Below are positions 1 through 12,007 of a stretch of 64,000 nucleotides of DNA, one piece after another (position 1 is the first letter of the stretch; every line of letters starts with the position of its first letter). Source of the DNA: Larix kaempferi. Its lineage: Eukaryota; Streptophyta; Pinopsida; Pinales; Pinaceae. A model generated the notes under the pieces. The model searched no databases. It was not told the DNA's origin and worked only from the letters and a program-made list of their open reading frames with translations. The stretch lies in NCBI GenBank assembly GCA_027924585.1, contig BSBM01000994.1, forward strand, positions 14,717,001 through 14,781,000, given 5' to 3'. A program made the position numbers and the translations under genes.

Positions 1-889
1 ATAGATACTTATTCTTAACTTTGTTAATAGAATTAGAATTAGGTGTGTTCAACAAATTGGATAAACATAAGTAGAAATTGTATAAGCTTAGAATAAATTT
101 GGGATCAAATTTTACATCTAATAGAAATGTAAAATATAATTGGTGTCAAATTTTAATTATTTTGGCAATAAGCATTGGTATATCGCTTTTTTATTTTTGT
201 CAAACCAATTTGTACTGGTATCCACTGAGGGAGGCAGTATAGATACGTTATCTCTAATGTAGAACTATACCATGGTTCTACTAAATTGATATGATCCAAT
301 TTGATGAGGGGTGAATCGACATAAATTCATCTTAAAAGGGGATTTACCAAACTCCGAGACGTAAACCCCTTTTTCAAATGCAAATATAGAGGAAGTTTTT
401 TAATTTATCTAATTTTTGTACTTTTATATACATGCCATTGTAAATGTAAAATGTTTCAAATCTAATTTGAGAGAACATGTTATTTTTTCTAGTATTTTAT
501 TTATTTTTATAATATTTTCTTATTTTTATAATTTTTTTTTTTAAAACATGTATCACCGTGCCTCTTTACGACAACAATTCTAACCTAGGATAAAAAAACC
601 TTTCAATGTCCATGTCAAAGCACCTTATGTATGGTGCGTTTTGTCACAACGATGCAATATTTTTGAGTGCCATAAAAGGCATTGCATAATTCATCTATTT
701 AACTTCACTAGGTTAATATATCGAGAGAAGTTTGGTCTATGTGCTATCCAAATATTCATTAAAATAATATATATAATAGACTTCACCCAATTGTGAGATT
801 AACAATTTTTATTTAATTTACTGATCTATTATTTAAGAATACATTAATTATATATATATATATATAAACTCTCTAGATCTTAGAATAAT

Positions 890-930
<41 letters not shown>

Positions 931-1397
931 GCATCTCTATCTTAAAATAATGGATTTAGACTTTTAAAAATAGTAAAGATACTTTACAAACCATGGAATA
1001 ACTTATAGTCGTTCCAATGAGAACTAATTACCACCTCATTTCTACATTATTTTTAACCTTTACAAAGTCAGTATTAGACTAAAATAACCATCTATGGCAC
1101 ATTATCTGAAACAAAAACCAATGAAAGCAGAGAAATTCCAGAGCGATCATCCCCAAATCCCCAAATGACCAAACAAGTACATGGATAAATCACATAAACT
1201 AGTGACATCCAGCGCATGTACCAAAATAGGAAGAAATGAAAATATAATATAACAAAAAATAACATATAAATATAGACAAGGAGGAGAGAAAAGTGATAAA
1301 TTTCACCAAAAAAGGACAACAAAGTGGAGCCCATCATAAAAAACTTAGGAGAATGGTGACAGGGGGATGTGCCGCAAGTGGAGAGCATGGATTGTGT
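1..1397. other. AT-rich intergenic DNA with AT microsatellites
   Basis: No coding region is supported here. Two runs of alternating AT are visible at about 849-866 and 892-927. The remainder is AT-rich unique-looking sequence with no recognisable LTR ends, RNA gene or conserved protein motif in any frame. Confidence 0.6.
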
Positions 1398-1727
1398 TCA
1401 ATACCCAAAAGGAATGAATCCTTCCTCAGCCGAGAGAGCCTTCTTTGGCAGTAAGTCTGCTTGCATATTGTGCTCTCGATAAATGTGTGCAATCAAGACA
1501 TGAGGAAAGTATTTTAGCAGTAAATCCACCATCGACATCCAAGAGGAACGGGCCAAAGACCGAAGAGATCCACGAACTCTAGACCAATCTGTGATAGTAA
1601 GTGAATCACCAACAATGTGTTGAAGTGGGATGCATCTACATTTTGCAATGTAAAGTACCATCCAGAGTCCCCGGGTGTTTGTGCCCATACCCCATTCATC
1701 CAAACATGAAGTGTCTCGGGGCACCAC
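1398..1727 (-). pseudogene. Non-LTR retrotransposon RNase H-like fragment
   Basis: About 109 codons on the minus strand resemble the C-terminal half of the plant RVT_3-type RNase H domain found at the end of LINE polyproteins. Visible hallmarks are GDS near residue 40, a following SLARSSW-like segment, and the HIYREHN..AD signature near the C-terminus, where the last Asp is a catalytic position in the family. The N-terminal half of RNase H and all of the reverse transcriptase and endonuclease are absent, and no poly-A tail or target-site duplication was found. It is therefore a short decayed relic. It lies about 0.9 kb from the MIF-like gene on the opposite strand, and nothing suggests a functional link. 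The family call is by motif recognition only. Confidence 0.6.
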
Positions 1728-2472
1728 ATTTCTATTCTAGTCTATCTCATTTATGTTGCCTTGTAAATTTAATCTGATTAAGAAATCTCAATCTTTTTAA
1801 CATTCTACTTGATACTGATATGACATATCTGATCCGTATTGAACGGAAGAGGGCATTTAAAATTAAACATCCACACTAGTGCAGCGACTTTTCGAATATT
1901 ACATTAATTGAAAAGTGGAGTGATGCCATCGGTGTAAATTGATATGTATAGTCTTTCATCCTTAGGGGCCTGTAAATTCTAGCGGGCTTCCTTTTACCGT
2001 GTGCCAATTCATTTCTGGTAAGGGTTTCAAATTTCACTGTACTGGGGCATCTTTGAGGAGGGCCCTGGTGTTGGCCTTTTTGAGGTTCTGTGGAGATGCT
2101 TACGAACGGTTGGCGTTTGACTGCTTTGATTAGGGTTTTTTTGTTAGGTTAGGTCTCTTAACAGATTTTGGGCTTTCACATTATCTTCATTATCTCTTAG
2201 TTCTCTCGTCACTGGTAGTTTCGGATAAGAGTCCTACTATTTGTATTTGGGTTACAAAGAGAAGAGCGTGTGTTCCGGTACTAATACGAATTACCCTAAA
2301 GTTCATTTTAGTTGCAAACCTTTATAGATATAGTAGACGGGCACTTTTACAATGAGTTTAAGAAAAGTACAAAGAAGTATTAAAATGAAAAGCCCAGATA
2401 TTAGTTCTAAATAAGTTGATGTTGATCGGTGTAATTTAATACCAAAAGTTTGGAGGTCCAGCTTTCATTGCC

Positions 2473-2500
2473 AAACCCTAGTAGCTGCTCTCTCTCCAAC
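2473..2500 (+). promoter_or_regulatory. Telo-box and pyrimidine-rich tract upstream of the MIF-like gene
   Basis: AAACCCTA at 2473-2480 matches the plant telo-box. It is followed at about 2486-2498 by a CT-rich tract resembling a plant Y patch. Both lie 115-140 bp before the ATG at 2615, as expected for a proximal promoter or 5' leader. This is motif matching only; no transcription start can be fixed from sequence. Confidence 0.3.
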
Positions 2501-2614
2501 ATCGATTTTATGAAGTTGAAAACATGTACACAGGTGAAAGAGGACTTGCACACAGATGAATTGAGATCTGATTTTTGAGATCCAAGATCAGTGATCCGAG
2601 TGATAAGACCCCCA

Positions 2615-2932
2615 ATGGCTCAGATTCAAGCTCAATCAATAGGATCTGTGGACAAAATGACGCCGTCCCAATTGCAGCACAGAGTCGAAGATGCTCGGAG
2701 AGGAGCAGATGCTTCGTTTAGTAAGGGTGTGCGCTATGGAAAGTGCCAAAAAAATCAAGCTGCCAGCATTGGTGGCTACGCGGTCGATGGATGCGGAGAA
2801 TTTATGGCCAGCGGAGAAGAGGGAACGGCTGCAGCCCTGTTGTGTGCGGCCTGCAACTGTCACCGCAGCTTTCATAGGGGGGAAATTGAAAACGAGACAT
2901 TTTGCGAGTCCCATCGCACAGGAAATTCATAA
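2615..2932 (+). CDS. Mini zinc finger (MIF)-like protein, ZF-HD dimerisation domain only
   Basis: A single open frame of 105 codons starting at the first ATG (2615); the frame is open slightly further upstream but only through a GTG. Residues about 41-92 match the ZF-HD dimerisation zinc finger (VRYG.CQKN..., [24 protein letters not shown]), followed by the ETFCE tail seen in MIF proteins. No homeodomain follows, and the length fits the family (about 80-110 residues). In the known family, MIFs are nuclear proteins that dimerise with ZF-HD transcription factors and block their activity, affecting hormone responses and growth. Cys44, Cys60, Cys77, Cys80, Cys82, His83 and His87 are present, but position 48, normally the conserved His of QKNHAA, is Gln. 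This may weaken zinc binding, so the gene could be divergent or an early pseudogene. No frameshift or internal stop is present. Confidence 0.72.
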   Translation: MAQIQAQSIGSVDKMTPSQLQHRVEDARRGADASFSKGVRYGKCQKNQAASIGGYAVDGCGEFMASGEEGTAAALLCAACNCHRSFHRGEIENETFCESHRTGNS

Positions 2933-4200
2933 TCTGCCATTCCGATATATGGGTATCGTGTTCTCTGTTCCAGGTATGATACTAATGAAGCTTCTAGATT
3001 GGTTTATTATCCGTAAGTTGTCTTATACAGGAATTTCGCAGTCATTGTTCGAATTTAGGTCTCTGTACAGCGAAAAATACATACATACATAAATATATTT
3101 CGATGTGGGTTAACCTAGCAATGTCAGCTGCTGTGTGTACAAATATCCACTTAAACAAGTTAACGTTGTTTAGAGGTGTTGCTGAGTAAGGAAAAAATTG
3201 TAGTTTGTGCCAGCTGGCTTAACCATTTGTTAGTTTTCCGGTATTGAATCGCTTGCTAGACCTTCAGATTGGATCTGGATATACATTTAGTTATTTCTCA
3301 GAATACTATGAGAGCTCGAGCTCCCAAGATCTGAACAGGATAACTCTAGGAACTTTGATGAGATGTGAATATGACTTTCTATACTGCATATTACATTATA
3401 TAAGATAGCCAATACAGTTAGTATCATGTTTATTTGTCTTTTCTGTATCATTTTATCGAAAATAGAGTTCATTTTGGGGGGGGGTTTATTTAAGGCAAAA
3501 AGTAGTTAAGAGATTCCCACAGCATAGCTTCCCTCTATTCTCGCCTTAATGCTTTGCTAATAATCATGTTTAAAGCTCTAAACGTCTTTACTATAGCTAC
3601 CAGAAACATCGTTAATACTAGCAACCCTCCAAATCTTCACACGGTATTTACTTTCACTATGTTCTAAAATTTTAAGATCTATCAAATTATTTAGAGCTAC
3701 CAAATTATTTAAGATATAAAGGGAAAATCCAATAGGTTATTAAAACCATTTATATCTTCATGTTTTACATAATAAAATAAATATTTTAATTTTATATAAT
3801 AAAATAAAATATTACTTGTTTCTCGACACAAGCCTTTCACTTATAACTAAGGTCAAGGTATTTGTAAGAAAGAATCTCCACACAAGCCTTCCACTTATAA
3901 CTATGACTATATTGACTATATTCAAGGTCGAGGTATTTGTACGAAAGAATCACCCCAAATTTGTCATTATGAAAGGTCATCGTTATACATTATTACAAGA
4001 ATCTATTACCGTTAGTTTTGTTTGTTATTATATTAGATTTCATCTTAAAGTAACTACAATATTTGTTTAGTGCTTCAAGATGCTTCAAGATGTGTTTCAA
4101 GTCTATTAACACCAAATCATAATATGTATATTCCTATTATCTCATTTTTCTTAATTTTATAATCTTATCTTATGATCTATGAATATGGTAATTACATGAT
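2933..4200. other. Downstream intergenic DNA with a small duplication
   Basis: No gene is supported. An imperfect direct duplication begins at about 3826 and again at about 3880 (both copies contain ACACAAGCC followed by CACTTATAAC, with a later shared GGTATTTGTA segment). A G-homopolymer of about nine lies near 3475. The rest is AT-rich. Confidence 0.5.
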
Positions 4201-4398
4201 AGGTGTTTAGATATTATATGAGATTTTGGACTTCTTTGAGTTGATCAATAAGATTAACCTCAGTATATGTACAGTGAGGATTCATTTAATGGTCATCTAG
4301 GTGTTTAGATATTATCATATTTTGGACTTCCTTGAGTGGATCAACAAGATTAACCCCAGTGTAACAAGTGTACAGTGAGGATTCATTTAATGGTCATC
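4201..4398. repeat. Tandem duplication, unit about 98 bp
   Basis: Two imperfect copies, each beginning AGGTGTTTAGATATTA (at 4201 and about 4299) and ending with TTCATTTAATGGTCATC. They differ by substitutions and a small indel. This is a local duplication with no coding content. Confidence 0.85.
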
Positions 4399-4470
4399 GT
4401 ATCTTGTTATGCTCAAGTACATCTTGATTAAAATTTAAATAAGTTGAAGTTAAGCAGTGGATAAGAAAAT

Positions 4471-4620
4471 GGGTATGTTTATTAAATAGCATTTGTTTTT
4501 ATGTTTATACTGATTAGTTTGATGTTTATGTTAGTTTAATGTTTGGGGTATGTTTATTAAATAACATTTGTTTTTATGTTTATATTGATGAGTTTGATGT
4601 TTATGTTAGTTTAATGTTTA
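4471..4620. repeat. Tandem duplication, unit about 75 bp
   Basis: Two copies start with GGGTATGTTTATTAAATA at 4471 and 4546. A shorter third echo of the TTTATATTxATxAGTTT segment follows at about 4616. AT-rich and non-coding. Confidence 0.8.
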
Positions 4621-7490
4621 TATTAATTAGTTTAATGGTTTTATTATTGATTTTGAATTTATTTTTCCTAATTCTATATTTATCGACACCTCCGATCCTA
4701 CAATAACCTTTCCATATAAACATGCTAGACTTTCTCTCCACTCAAACAAAATTCCTACATTCTTTGGCGTTTCCCAAAGTTTTATTTGTGCCATTGTATC
4801 AAATGCTTTAGAAAAATTACTATAACAAAGAATAATGCTTTTGCATTTACCTTATACTTTATTTATAAACATTGTAAGAGTTATGTTAATTGTTCAATGC
4901 ATAGGTCAACAAATGAAAAAAAAAATGTGTCTTAATAGCATTAGTTTACTCTACCCATTTACTTCTCTTTATCATATTTGTGGGAAACAACTTACAAAAA
5001 TACCTTACTAACTATCATGGTTTTGTAATTTTTCACATTATTTTATTAGTTCTTTTTTTAATAGGTATCACCTTGATAACTTGCTAGTAACAAGGAACCC
5101 CTGCTATATGGCATTCTTTCATATATCCTTGACATCCTTGAGAAGGATGATCCCTACCTTTGTTGGGTTCATGGCTTGGATTCTTTGTTTACGGTGCTAG
5201 AGAAAAATAAGTAAATATCTCTATGTTTATATTTCCAACCCAATACAAATCTGTCAATACCAAAGTTCAAGCCCAACAGAAAGATTCATTAATAAATTTG
5301 TTTATATAAATTCAAATCAGCAATATTCTCTTTTCAAATATGCAGTCACAAACTTCATACAATCATTCCTTTGTATACATGTCCATTCTCCAACAATAAT
5401 AATTTTGATATGTTGGATGCATACCTCGCTAGTTCACCATGTCTACACAATACTTTTCACAACATATATTTGTTCTCTATGCTTGGAAAGTGAGGTGAAT
5501 AGAATGTAAGTAACTAGGGAAAATGTATAGCCTAAAGAAGGTATGAGTCTAGGTAAGATTCCTAGTGTTTAATAAAAAACACAATGCAACAAAATATGAT
5601 GTGGCTAGTATCCCAAATCACAACACTTTGGTGTGCTAACCAAATAACTAGATCAGTATAATGCCCAGTCAAATAAGGCACCCAAGCAAAGAAGTACAAC
5701 ACTCAACCAATGAGGAAAATGTTATTAGGCCAATCGAATTCACCACACAATGTTTGAAAATTCCCCAACACTATTAAACCATCCATATATTATAAATAAC
5801 ACCTGTAAATTCACCCAAGAATGATAAAATTTCCCTAGGCACTTCTAAATTCACGCAGCTATGATAGAAAACACACGAAGCACTTCTAGATTTACCCGAC
5901 AATTGTAAAAACAAACCTAGCACTTATAGATTTGCTAGGTTGTGATAAAGTTTGGCCAACAATGTACACAAAATGACCAAGCAATAAAGAGAATTCCCTA
6001 GCAAGGAAGAAACCACCCAGGCAAGAAGAAAACATCCAATTGTAATTAAAAACAAATAAGAAAGTGAGAAATTTGTCCAACATTCATTAAAATTATTTTG
6101 GAAACTTCCTACATTGATGCAACAACTCGGAGATTCTAGCCGTTTATTTGTAGGCTCGGAGTAACATCTAACGGAGTGAGGAAAACATTTCTTGGGACCT
6201 CCATTGCATAAGAATAAACAACAATGTAATAAACCTAAAATTTTGTTTTCAAAATTCCCTCTCTCACATTTTCACCATTCACTAACAGTAATTAATAACA
6301 TAAAGGAGCTTCCATTAAAATTAGTGGTAGTAATTAAGAAAGAACGAGAAATATACCAAGAACGTAATTGACATAATATTTTACCCTAGAAACCCAAATG
6401 GGAAAATCAACATTCAATGGTTTGTCAATATTCTATTTCAACAATGTTCAGATTACAATGTGGCTTCACTACATCTCATGCCTCTCTTTGTGTCTTCTCC
6501 TCCCTCCTTCCAAAAGGCCCCAAGGGAGTGGTAATACAACGATATAATGCAAAGATGGGGGAAATGGAGAATCCAACATCCATGTATTTTCATTTCCCAT
6601 TCCCTCTTTTTTTCCTCCTAATTTATTTTTCCTTTCAATTAATTAAATGCACAATTCTTTTTGGTCTTATTGTACAGTATAATTGCATTAAAATTTCCCT
6701 ATCCTATAGTCATCTTACATTGCCAAATTATATTTATGTACTGAGGCTTATAACGATTATTTTTGTTCAGATCCATTTTTAGATCACACCTCCCAATTGA
6801 GAGGCTTTTTCATCTCCAAAAGATCAAGGAAACCAAACTTGATCAACGTGTATTCTATCGACTTGTTTAGAACATGGGCTCTAAATACGTTTCTTGACTA
6901 CAACTCTAACTCTGGATCTGATACTAGCATCATGGATCTAGCTACCATCTCTAGTCTTGGTTCGGTATCACTTGTTCTCACAACAGAAGTCTGTGCATTG
7001 ACTCTCAACTGTATGCAATCTTCTGATTAGAACTCTAGACTCAAAATACTTAATCATGATTCACTCAAATCCTTAGCATGCATGTCTCTTGATTCTCTTT
7101 CTCTAATAATGATACATATTCGCATTCAATGAATCCAAGTGGAATTCTGGTGTTCTTTTGTTAAGTGTTGAATGTATGCAACATTCTTTTAACAGTGAGA
7201 TACTGGTGAGAATGTGCCATCATGAAGGGAAGTGTGGACTACCCTCTTCTTATACGATCCATTGCTTCCAAAGATGGAAATAATTATCTACTACATAATC
7301 ATTCTTCAACCAATATTCAATGAGTAAGACATTAACCCAAGCATGGGATCTTCTTCTATTGTCCTCTTTCACTGAAATTCTACTTACTTCATTAATGAAG
7401 CTAACTTCCCATGCCTCTACAATTTGTGGACACTTTCTACTCATTAGGATACCAAGGTAATGAGCTCTTCACTACTATAATCATTTTTTT
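4621..7490. other. Intergenic DNA without supported genes
   Basis: AT-rich sequence with only short random open frames and no recognisable protein motif, RNA gene, LTR terminus or structured repeat that I can support. Confidence 0.5.
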
Positions 7491-8012
7491 CTTATTGTAA
7501 TATCCCAACTTTTTGACTAACTATATTATGAGGTTATATCGGGTCATGGCCCCCAATATGTGTGATTTATTATGTTTGACATAGCATTAGTTTGTTTTGA
7601 TTTATTCCTTCGTGAGTTGATATATTGGGCATGGACCCTGATATGTTTTCATTATTGATATATGCGGGGCAGGAAAGCCCGAATGAATAAACTATGTTGC
7701 ATTATGAGAATTGGTTACAAATTATGATATACTAAGATTATTCCTTTTGTTACATTATACTATGCAGAGCATGATTTACATGGTTGATTACTTAGTTTGT
7801 TGAGCATGGACTCAAAAACACAGGAATGACCTATATACTAGGATTAATCCCCGATGTATTTAGAGGATTGTACTTCATACTGGGCCTAAACCCCGATGTA
7901 CGTTGAGTGTTGGGCATGAACCCTGGAGTGCTCCAAGCTTGAAAGAAATGATTACCGGATCCGAGGCCACTTAAATATCCTAGATGTGCCTCACAACCAC
8001 ATTCTAGCTCTA

Positions 8013-8140
8013 GTGTTGAGTAGAGGCTCTGGAATTGCACTAGCGTAATGACCATGTGAGAGTGTTGAGTTAGACGGCTCTGAAGAGCACTCGGGGTTAC
8101 TAATCTCAATTGTTGAGTCAAGAGGACTCTGAATAGCACT
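8013..8140. repeat. Three diverged ~49-bp direct repeats inside the 4-kb LTR
   Basis: The pattern GTGTTGAG...CTCTG...GCACT occurs at 8013, 8062 and 8111 (the last copy begins TTGTTGAG), at a regular spacing of 49 bp. The regular spacing and conserved core suggest a short array inside the LTR, perhaps in its promoter or untranslated region. Function is unknown. Confidence 0.7.
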
Positions 8141-8489
8141 TATGTGTCTTATCACAACTATTTCGACTTGATTAAATAAATCTTATTATCATCACCTACT
8201 GCGGGAACTACCATGTTAAAATGAGGGAATCTGACATGCAAAAGGAGAGACTAGAGGTACCCTACCAGCTACCGAAGCTGTCCATAGAAGTGTACCCCCT
8301 TTCATTAAAAAGAATTAAAATAAGCATTATGTGAAACAAAATGCTTAAAGGATCCCAAAGCTAAGTATTAGTAACTAGGAGTTTCAATATATATAGTATT
8401 GATTAGTTTTATTATATATACTTATGCTTAAGTGGGATGCCAATTACAATTTATTATTTATTAATATTTGGATAGGATTGTAATTGTTG

Positions 8490-8513
8490 TTATTATTATT
8501 ATTATTATTATTA
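8490..8513. repeat. TTA trinucleotide microsatellite
   Basis: About eight TTA/ATT units lie inside the 4-kb LTR. Non-coding. Confidence 0.85.
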
Positions 8514-9142
8514 TAAAAAGATTAAAGATAAAAAAAAATTTGGTAAAACAAAGTGAGACCTCCTAGTTTCCAAAATAACTAGCAGTTAAATAAACAAATA
8601 TTGTTTTTTTTATAAATTAAATTATTTTAAAGAAACCAGTAATTTCCAACAGTCATAATTCAAGATTTGTCCTACTTAAGGAGGATAGAACCCAATGTTT
8701 GGGGGATCTTTTTCTTTTGGGTATTATTATGCCAACGAGAACTCTCTGCTCCAAGAAGTGAACTCTTCCCATCAATTTTTCCAGATCTCAACCAGCTACA
8801 CATTTAGGGACTCTACTTCTCAGTTTGCGTGTCAGAACCAGGCCGGGGGGATTCATACCGAACTAGGAACGGTTGTAGAATCATGGTTGGGAGGAACGTG
8901 GTAGTCCCAAAGTCATCTATTCCAAGATCAATTATCAGGTCAGCTAAGAGTTCAATAGTTTTTCAGTAACTAGTTGGCTGAGTGTGTAGGGTATTATCAG
9001 CAGGGACAAGCTACATGAATTAGCAGGTATGCAATTTCTAGAGAAGTTTCCCATTGATTATATTTTGTTTATAAATGCACTGTTAAAATAGTATTGCCCG
9101 CTATATCAGTTTTAATTCAATATTCACCCCGAATCTATTGGC

Positions 9143-9183
9143 ATTGCCTAGCAGGCCTAGCCAGCTAGTGTTTGCTAGGCAAT
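9143..9183. repeat. Perfect 11-bp inverted repeat (hairpin)
   Basis: ATTGCCTAGCA at 9143-9153 and its exact reverse complement TGCTAGGCAAT at 9173-9183 are separated by 19 bp that again contain GCCTAGC/GCTAG motifs. It can form a stem-loop in the 4-kb LTR. No following T-run or known family is seen. Confidence 0.7.
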
Positions 9184-10589
9184 CGTATTTTAAAAACTTT
9201 CAAGTATGGATTCATCCAGCATTGGTTAAATTCATTGAAGTCTATTTGTACTTATTTTTCTCTTACCTTTCGATAGGTTATTTTTCTTGTTAAAGAGTAG
9301 CATGTTTATCTAACTACTGAAATCGAATTGATTTTTCATTTAGCAGAAAATGTTGGTCACTTTATTAAACAATTTAGAACTCATTACACAAATATTTTTC
9401 TTTAGCCAAACTCAGCCTCTACAGAAATCTAGTAAAACGATTCTGTAGGATCTAAACATACACACTCACGCTTGTATTTTCATTTAGTGATTCAATATAT
9501 ATTCATATATATATACCTACAGGGTCAACGTCACCCAGTAAGGGGAAATCATAGATTAGGAATCAACATTATCGAACCCTAGTTTTACTTTATTGATTAA
9601 CGATTTAACACCAACGAGATCACCTACAGGCTTACGATTCTTAATCAAAGGCTACAACAAACAAGCCAACACTGAAATTCTTCAACCACAGACAGCAAGA
9701 AAATCGAAACCCCATTCCTCGTAACTTAGCCACGTTTCGATTTAGGGGCGTAGAGTAATTATCATTTCTTCTCCCACATAGAATTTCATTAGGGCATTAC
9801 ACAGAAGCATCATATCACTCAACTCTGATAGCAAGCAAAGACGAAACCAACATACAAATCATAGCTACATTCCAAACTGAAGGAGCTAAAGAACTTTTAC
9901 CATTTGAAATCATTACATTCCATATAGGAGGTTTATGCATTAGATCCACAACCCAAAAGTAAAACCCCAACGCACAGTGCTATTCAAATTATAAAACACA
10001 GAAGAGCTCATTTCAAATTACAGACATTTCATTTTGTATTTAAAACATAAGTTACAGTGTGCCGGGAATAAAACGTCGAACCACAAAACAAGACGTAGCC
10101 TCATAAACAGTTATTACATCACAATACCAACTGCATCTCCTTTCAACTCTTAAATTACATTTGAAAACCCCACACTTCTCCCTAGTCCAGCCATTTGACA
10201 ACTATTGGGCTTCCCAAGTGAAGTTAGTAAGCCCAGGGCTTACGGGAGCCCCTTTTTAACTCTAAAACACCAGGCCAAATGCATACATACAACACCAGAG
10301 CTGCAGGAGATAGGGTACGAATGGGAAAGCCAGACTCACCATTTATCCTAGGCACACCTAAGTCACCTCGAATCTTAGCAGCTTCCATACCAAAGCTTTT
10401 CCATCTGTCATAAACGAGATTTAAGATCAGTTAACTTAACCATGATTTTCAGGCAACAAAAGAAGGATAAAAATATCAAATGCGAATAGGGAGTTTTCCA
10501 TTACCTATATGGAACAGGATCGTATTATGCCATAAACGAGCTCCACATTTAACAAACAGGCTGACCACGAGCAGATCTCGGGTCAGTAC

Positions 10590-11892
10590 TGTTGGGTTCC
10601 AATCCACTGGTGTAAATTAGACCTTAAGTTTATGTCAATTCGGAGTTTGTAAGACTTAGAGGCATATCCCAAATATAGAGACTCGGAGCTAGACTTAACT
10701 GGAAATTCAGTTTACTTGTGAAATAAATCTATTGAATGCTAGAATGCTGTAACTTTGAAATGCAAAACCTCCCTTAAAGAGGCAACTTCATTCGATCTCT
10801 TAGTTTAACCAGCAATTCATATATGAAATATTCTGAGATTAAAATGTTGAACCTAAATCTTAAAAATGAGTCACAATACAATGTCTGATATCTCACTGTT
10901 GAAAGCAGACAATCATTGATTTCCTTTACAAGAAGACAATTCGCAATGTGTAACTATCTTCAGCAGTGCGATATCAAATAAGTAATGCAATTGAAATCAT
11001 TTCTACAACGTTTAACCATTCAGATAAAAGATCTCATAACCCTATTCATATAATCTAACTCATTATGCAATGTATGATCTAACTCATTCTGCAATGTATG
11101 AGTAATCAAATAAAACAAATCGACTTCTATAGGTTTCAACTAAAACATACTACACGCAACAATGCAGAGATATGTGTGCAGGCTTGGCAAAGAGGACCCT
11201 CCAATGCTTTGCTTACACACACAACGAAAATCATAGAACTCTAAATCTCAATCGCATTCACCATATAGAAATAGACATACACAGTAATTTATCGAATACT
11301 CCAGTCTTTATTTCCAAATCATACGTCTATTATCCGAGAGGTTTTCCTCTTTCAAAACAAATAGTTATATCCCTCGTTTCTGAAGTAAAACGCTATATCT
11401 ATGGAAAATGAATAATGACATTGGAAATAAACATCTCCCTATATTCGAAATCACCCATCATCTCCAAGAAAATAGGCTAGATCGCTAGAAAATCGAACTG
11501 CCCTGTTTTTATGCTAGATGACTACACAGGTGGTCATCGTTGACCAGCATTGACTCGCCACCTATGAGAAACATACCACAAGTTTGTTAGAAGTTTAACC
11601 ATCCTTGGACATCGAGGATCTTCTTACACTCTTTAGTTTGTGCCCAGCTGGCCTGCAAATATCCAACCTGGGAGAAATTACGAGAAGTTAGCATATTCTG
11701 TAATTTTGAATAAAATCTTAATTTAAATGCCTTAAAAATCTCATAATTCAACTTATTAAGAAGCAACGACATTTATACCTTTGATCAAAGTTTTGTGGAT
11801 AAAATTAAGGTTTTATGGATCGAGTATGAAGGTTTATGGAGAAAAGTGGAAGGTATTTAGATCGCAAAATAGGTGAGAAATGGTGCCCAACA
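10590..11892 (-). repeat. 3' LTR of the Ty3/gypsy element
   Basis: 1,303 bp, TGTTGGG...CCCAACA termini. It is highly similar to 19223-20501 throughout. It carries a roughly 24-bp local duplication around 11050-11100 (ATCTAACTCATT..TGCAATGTATG twice) that the other LTR lacks. On the minus strand it is directly preceded by the polypurine tract GGGGGAGA. Confidence 0.92.
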
Positions 11893-11900
11893 TCTCCCCC
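11893..11900 (-). other. Polypurine tract
   Basis: Reads GGGGGAGA on the minus strand, immediately upstream of the 3' LTR start TGTTGGG. This is the expected plus-strand primer site and fixes the element's orientation as minus. Confidence 0.8.
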
Positions 11901-12007
11901 AAGAGGGAGCTGTTACATGTCCTCATGCACAAAAAGTATTTCCAAAAATTTGTCCCTGCTTATATCTTGAACAAAATCTTGTTGCTGAAACTCTGCTTCT
12001 AATCCTC

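Larger units (their letters stand above)
7496..10589. mobile_element. Left part of a ~4-kb solo LTR (split by a later insertion)
   Basis: The sequence begins TGTAATATCCC at 7496, preceded by CTTAT at 7491-7495. Its inverted partner GGGATATTACA ends at 21427 and is followed by CTTAT at 21428-21432. An 11-bp terminal inverted repeat plus a perfect 5-bp target-site duplication marks one retrotransposon-type insertion, later split by the Ty3/gypsy element at 10590-20501. With that removed about 4.0 kb remains. No second copy of the TGTAATATCCC terminus, primer-binding site or pol coding is seen, so a solo LTR is the best reading, though a large non-coding derivative is possible. Degenerate phrases such as GGGCATGGACCC recur between 7540 and 7930. 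Confidence 0.72.

Noticed and set aside
6417-7030. Two plus-strand frames of 121 and 77 codons
   Set aside because: No recognisable domains, AT-driven hydrophobic composition, and no supporting signals.
7831-8139. 102-codon minus-strand frame
   Set aside because: Created by the 49-bp repeats and CCC-rich phrases of the LTR; no family resemblance.
8695-8904. 69-codon frame with Ser/Phe-rich sequence
   Set aside because: Short, no motif, and lies within the 4-kb LTR.
9342-9806. A possible second solo LTR (AGGGCATTACA at 9791-9801 with TGTTGG near 9347)
   Set aside because: The termini are not inverted repeats of each other and no matching target-site duplication flanks them.
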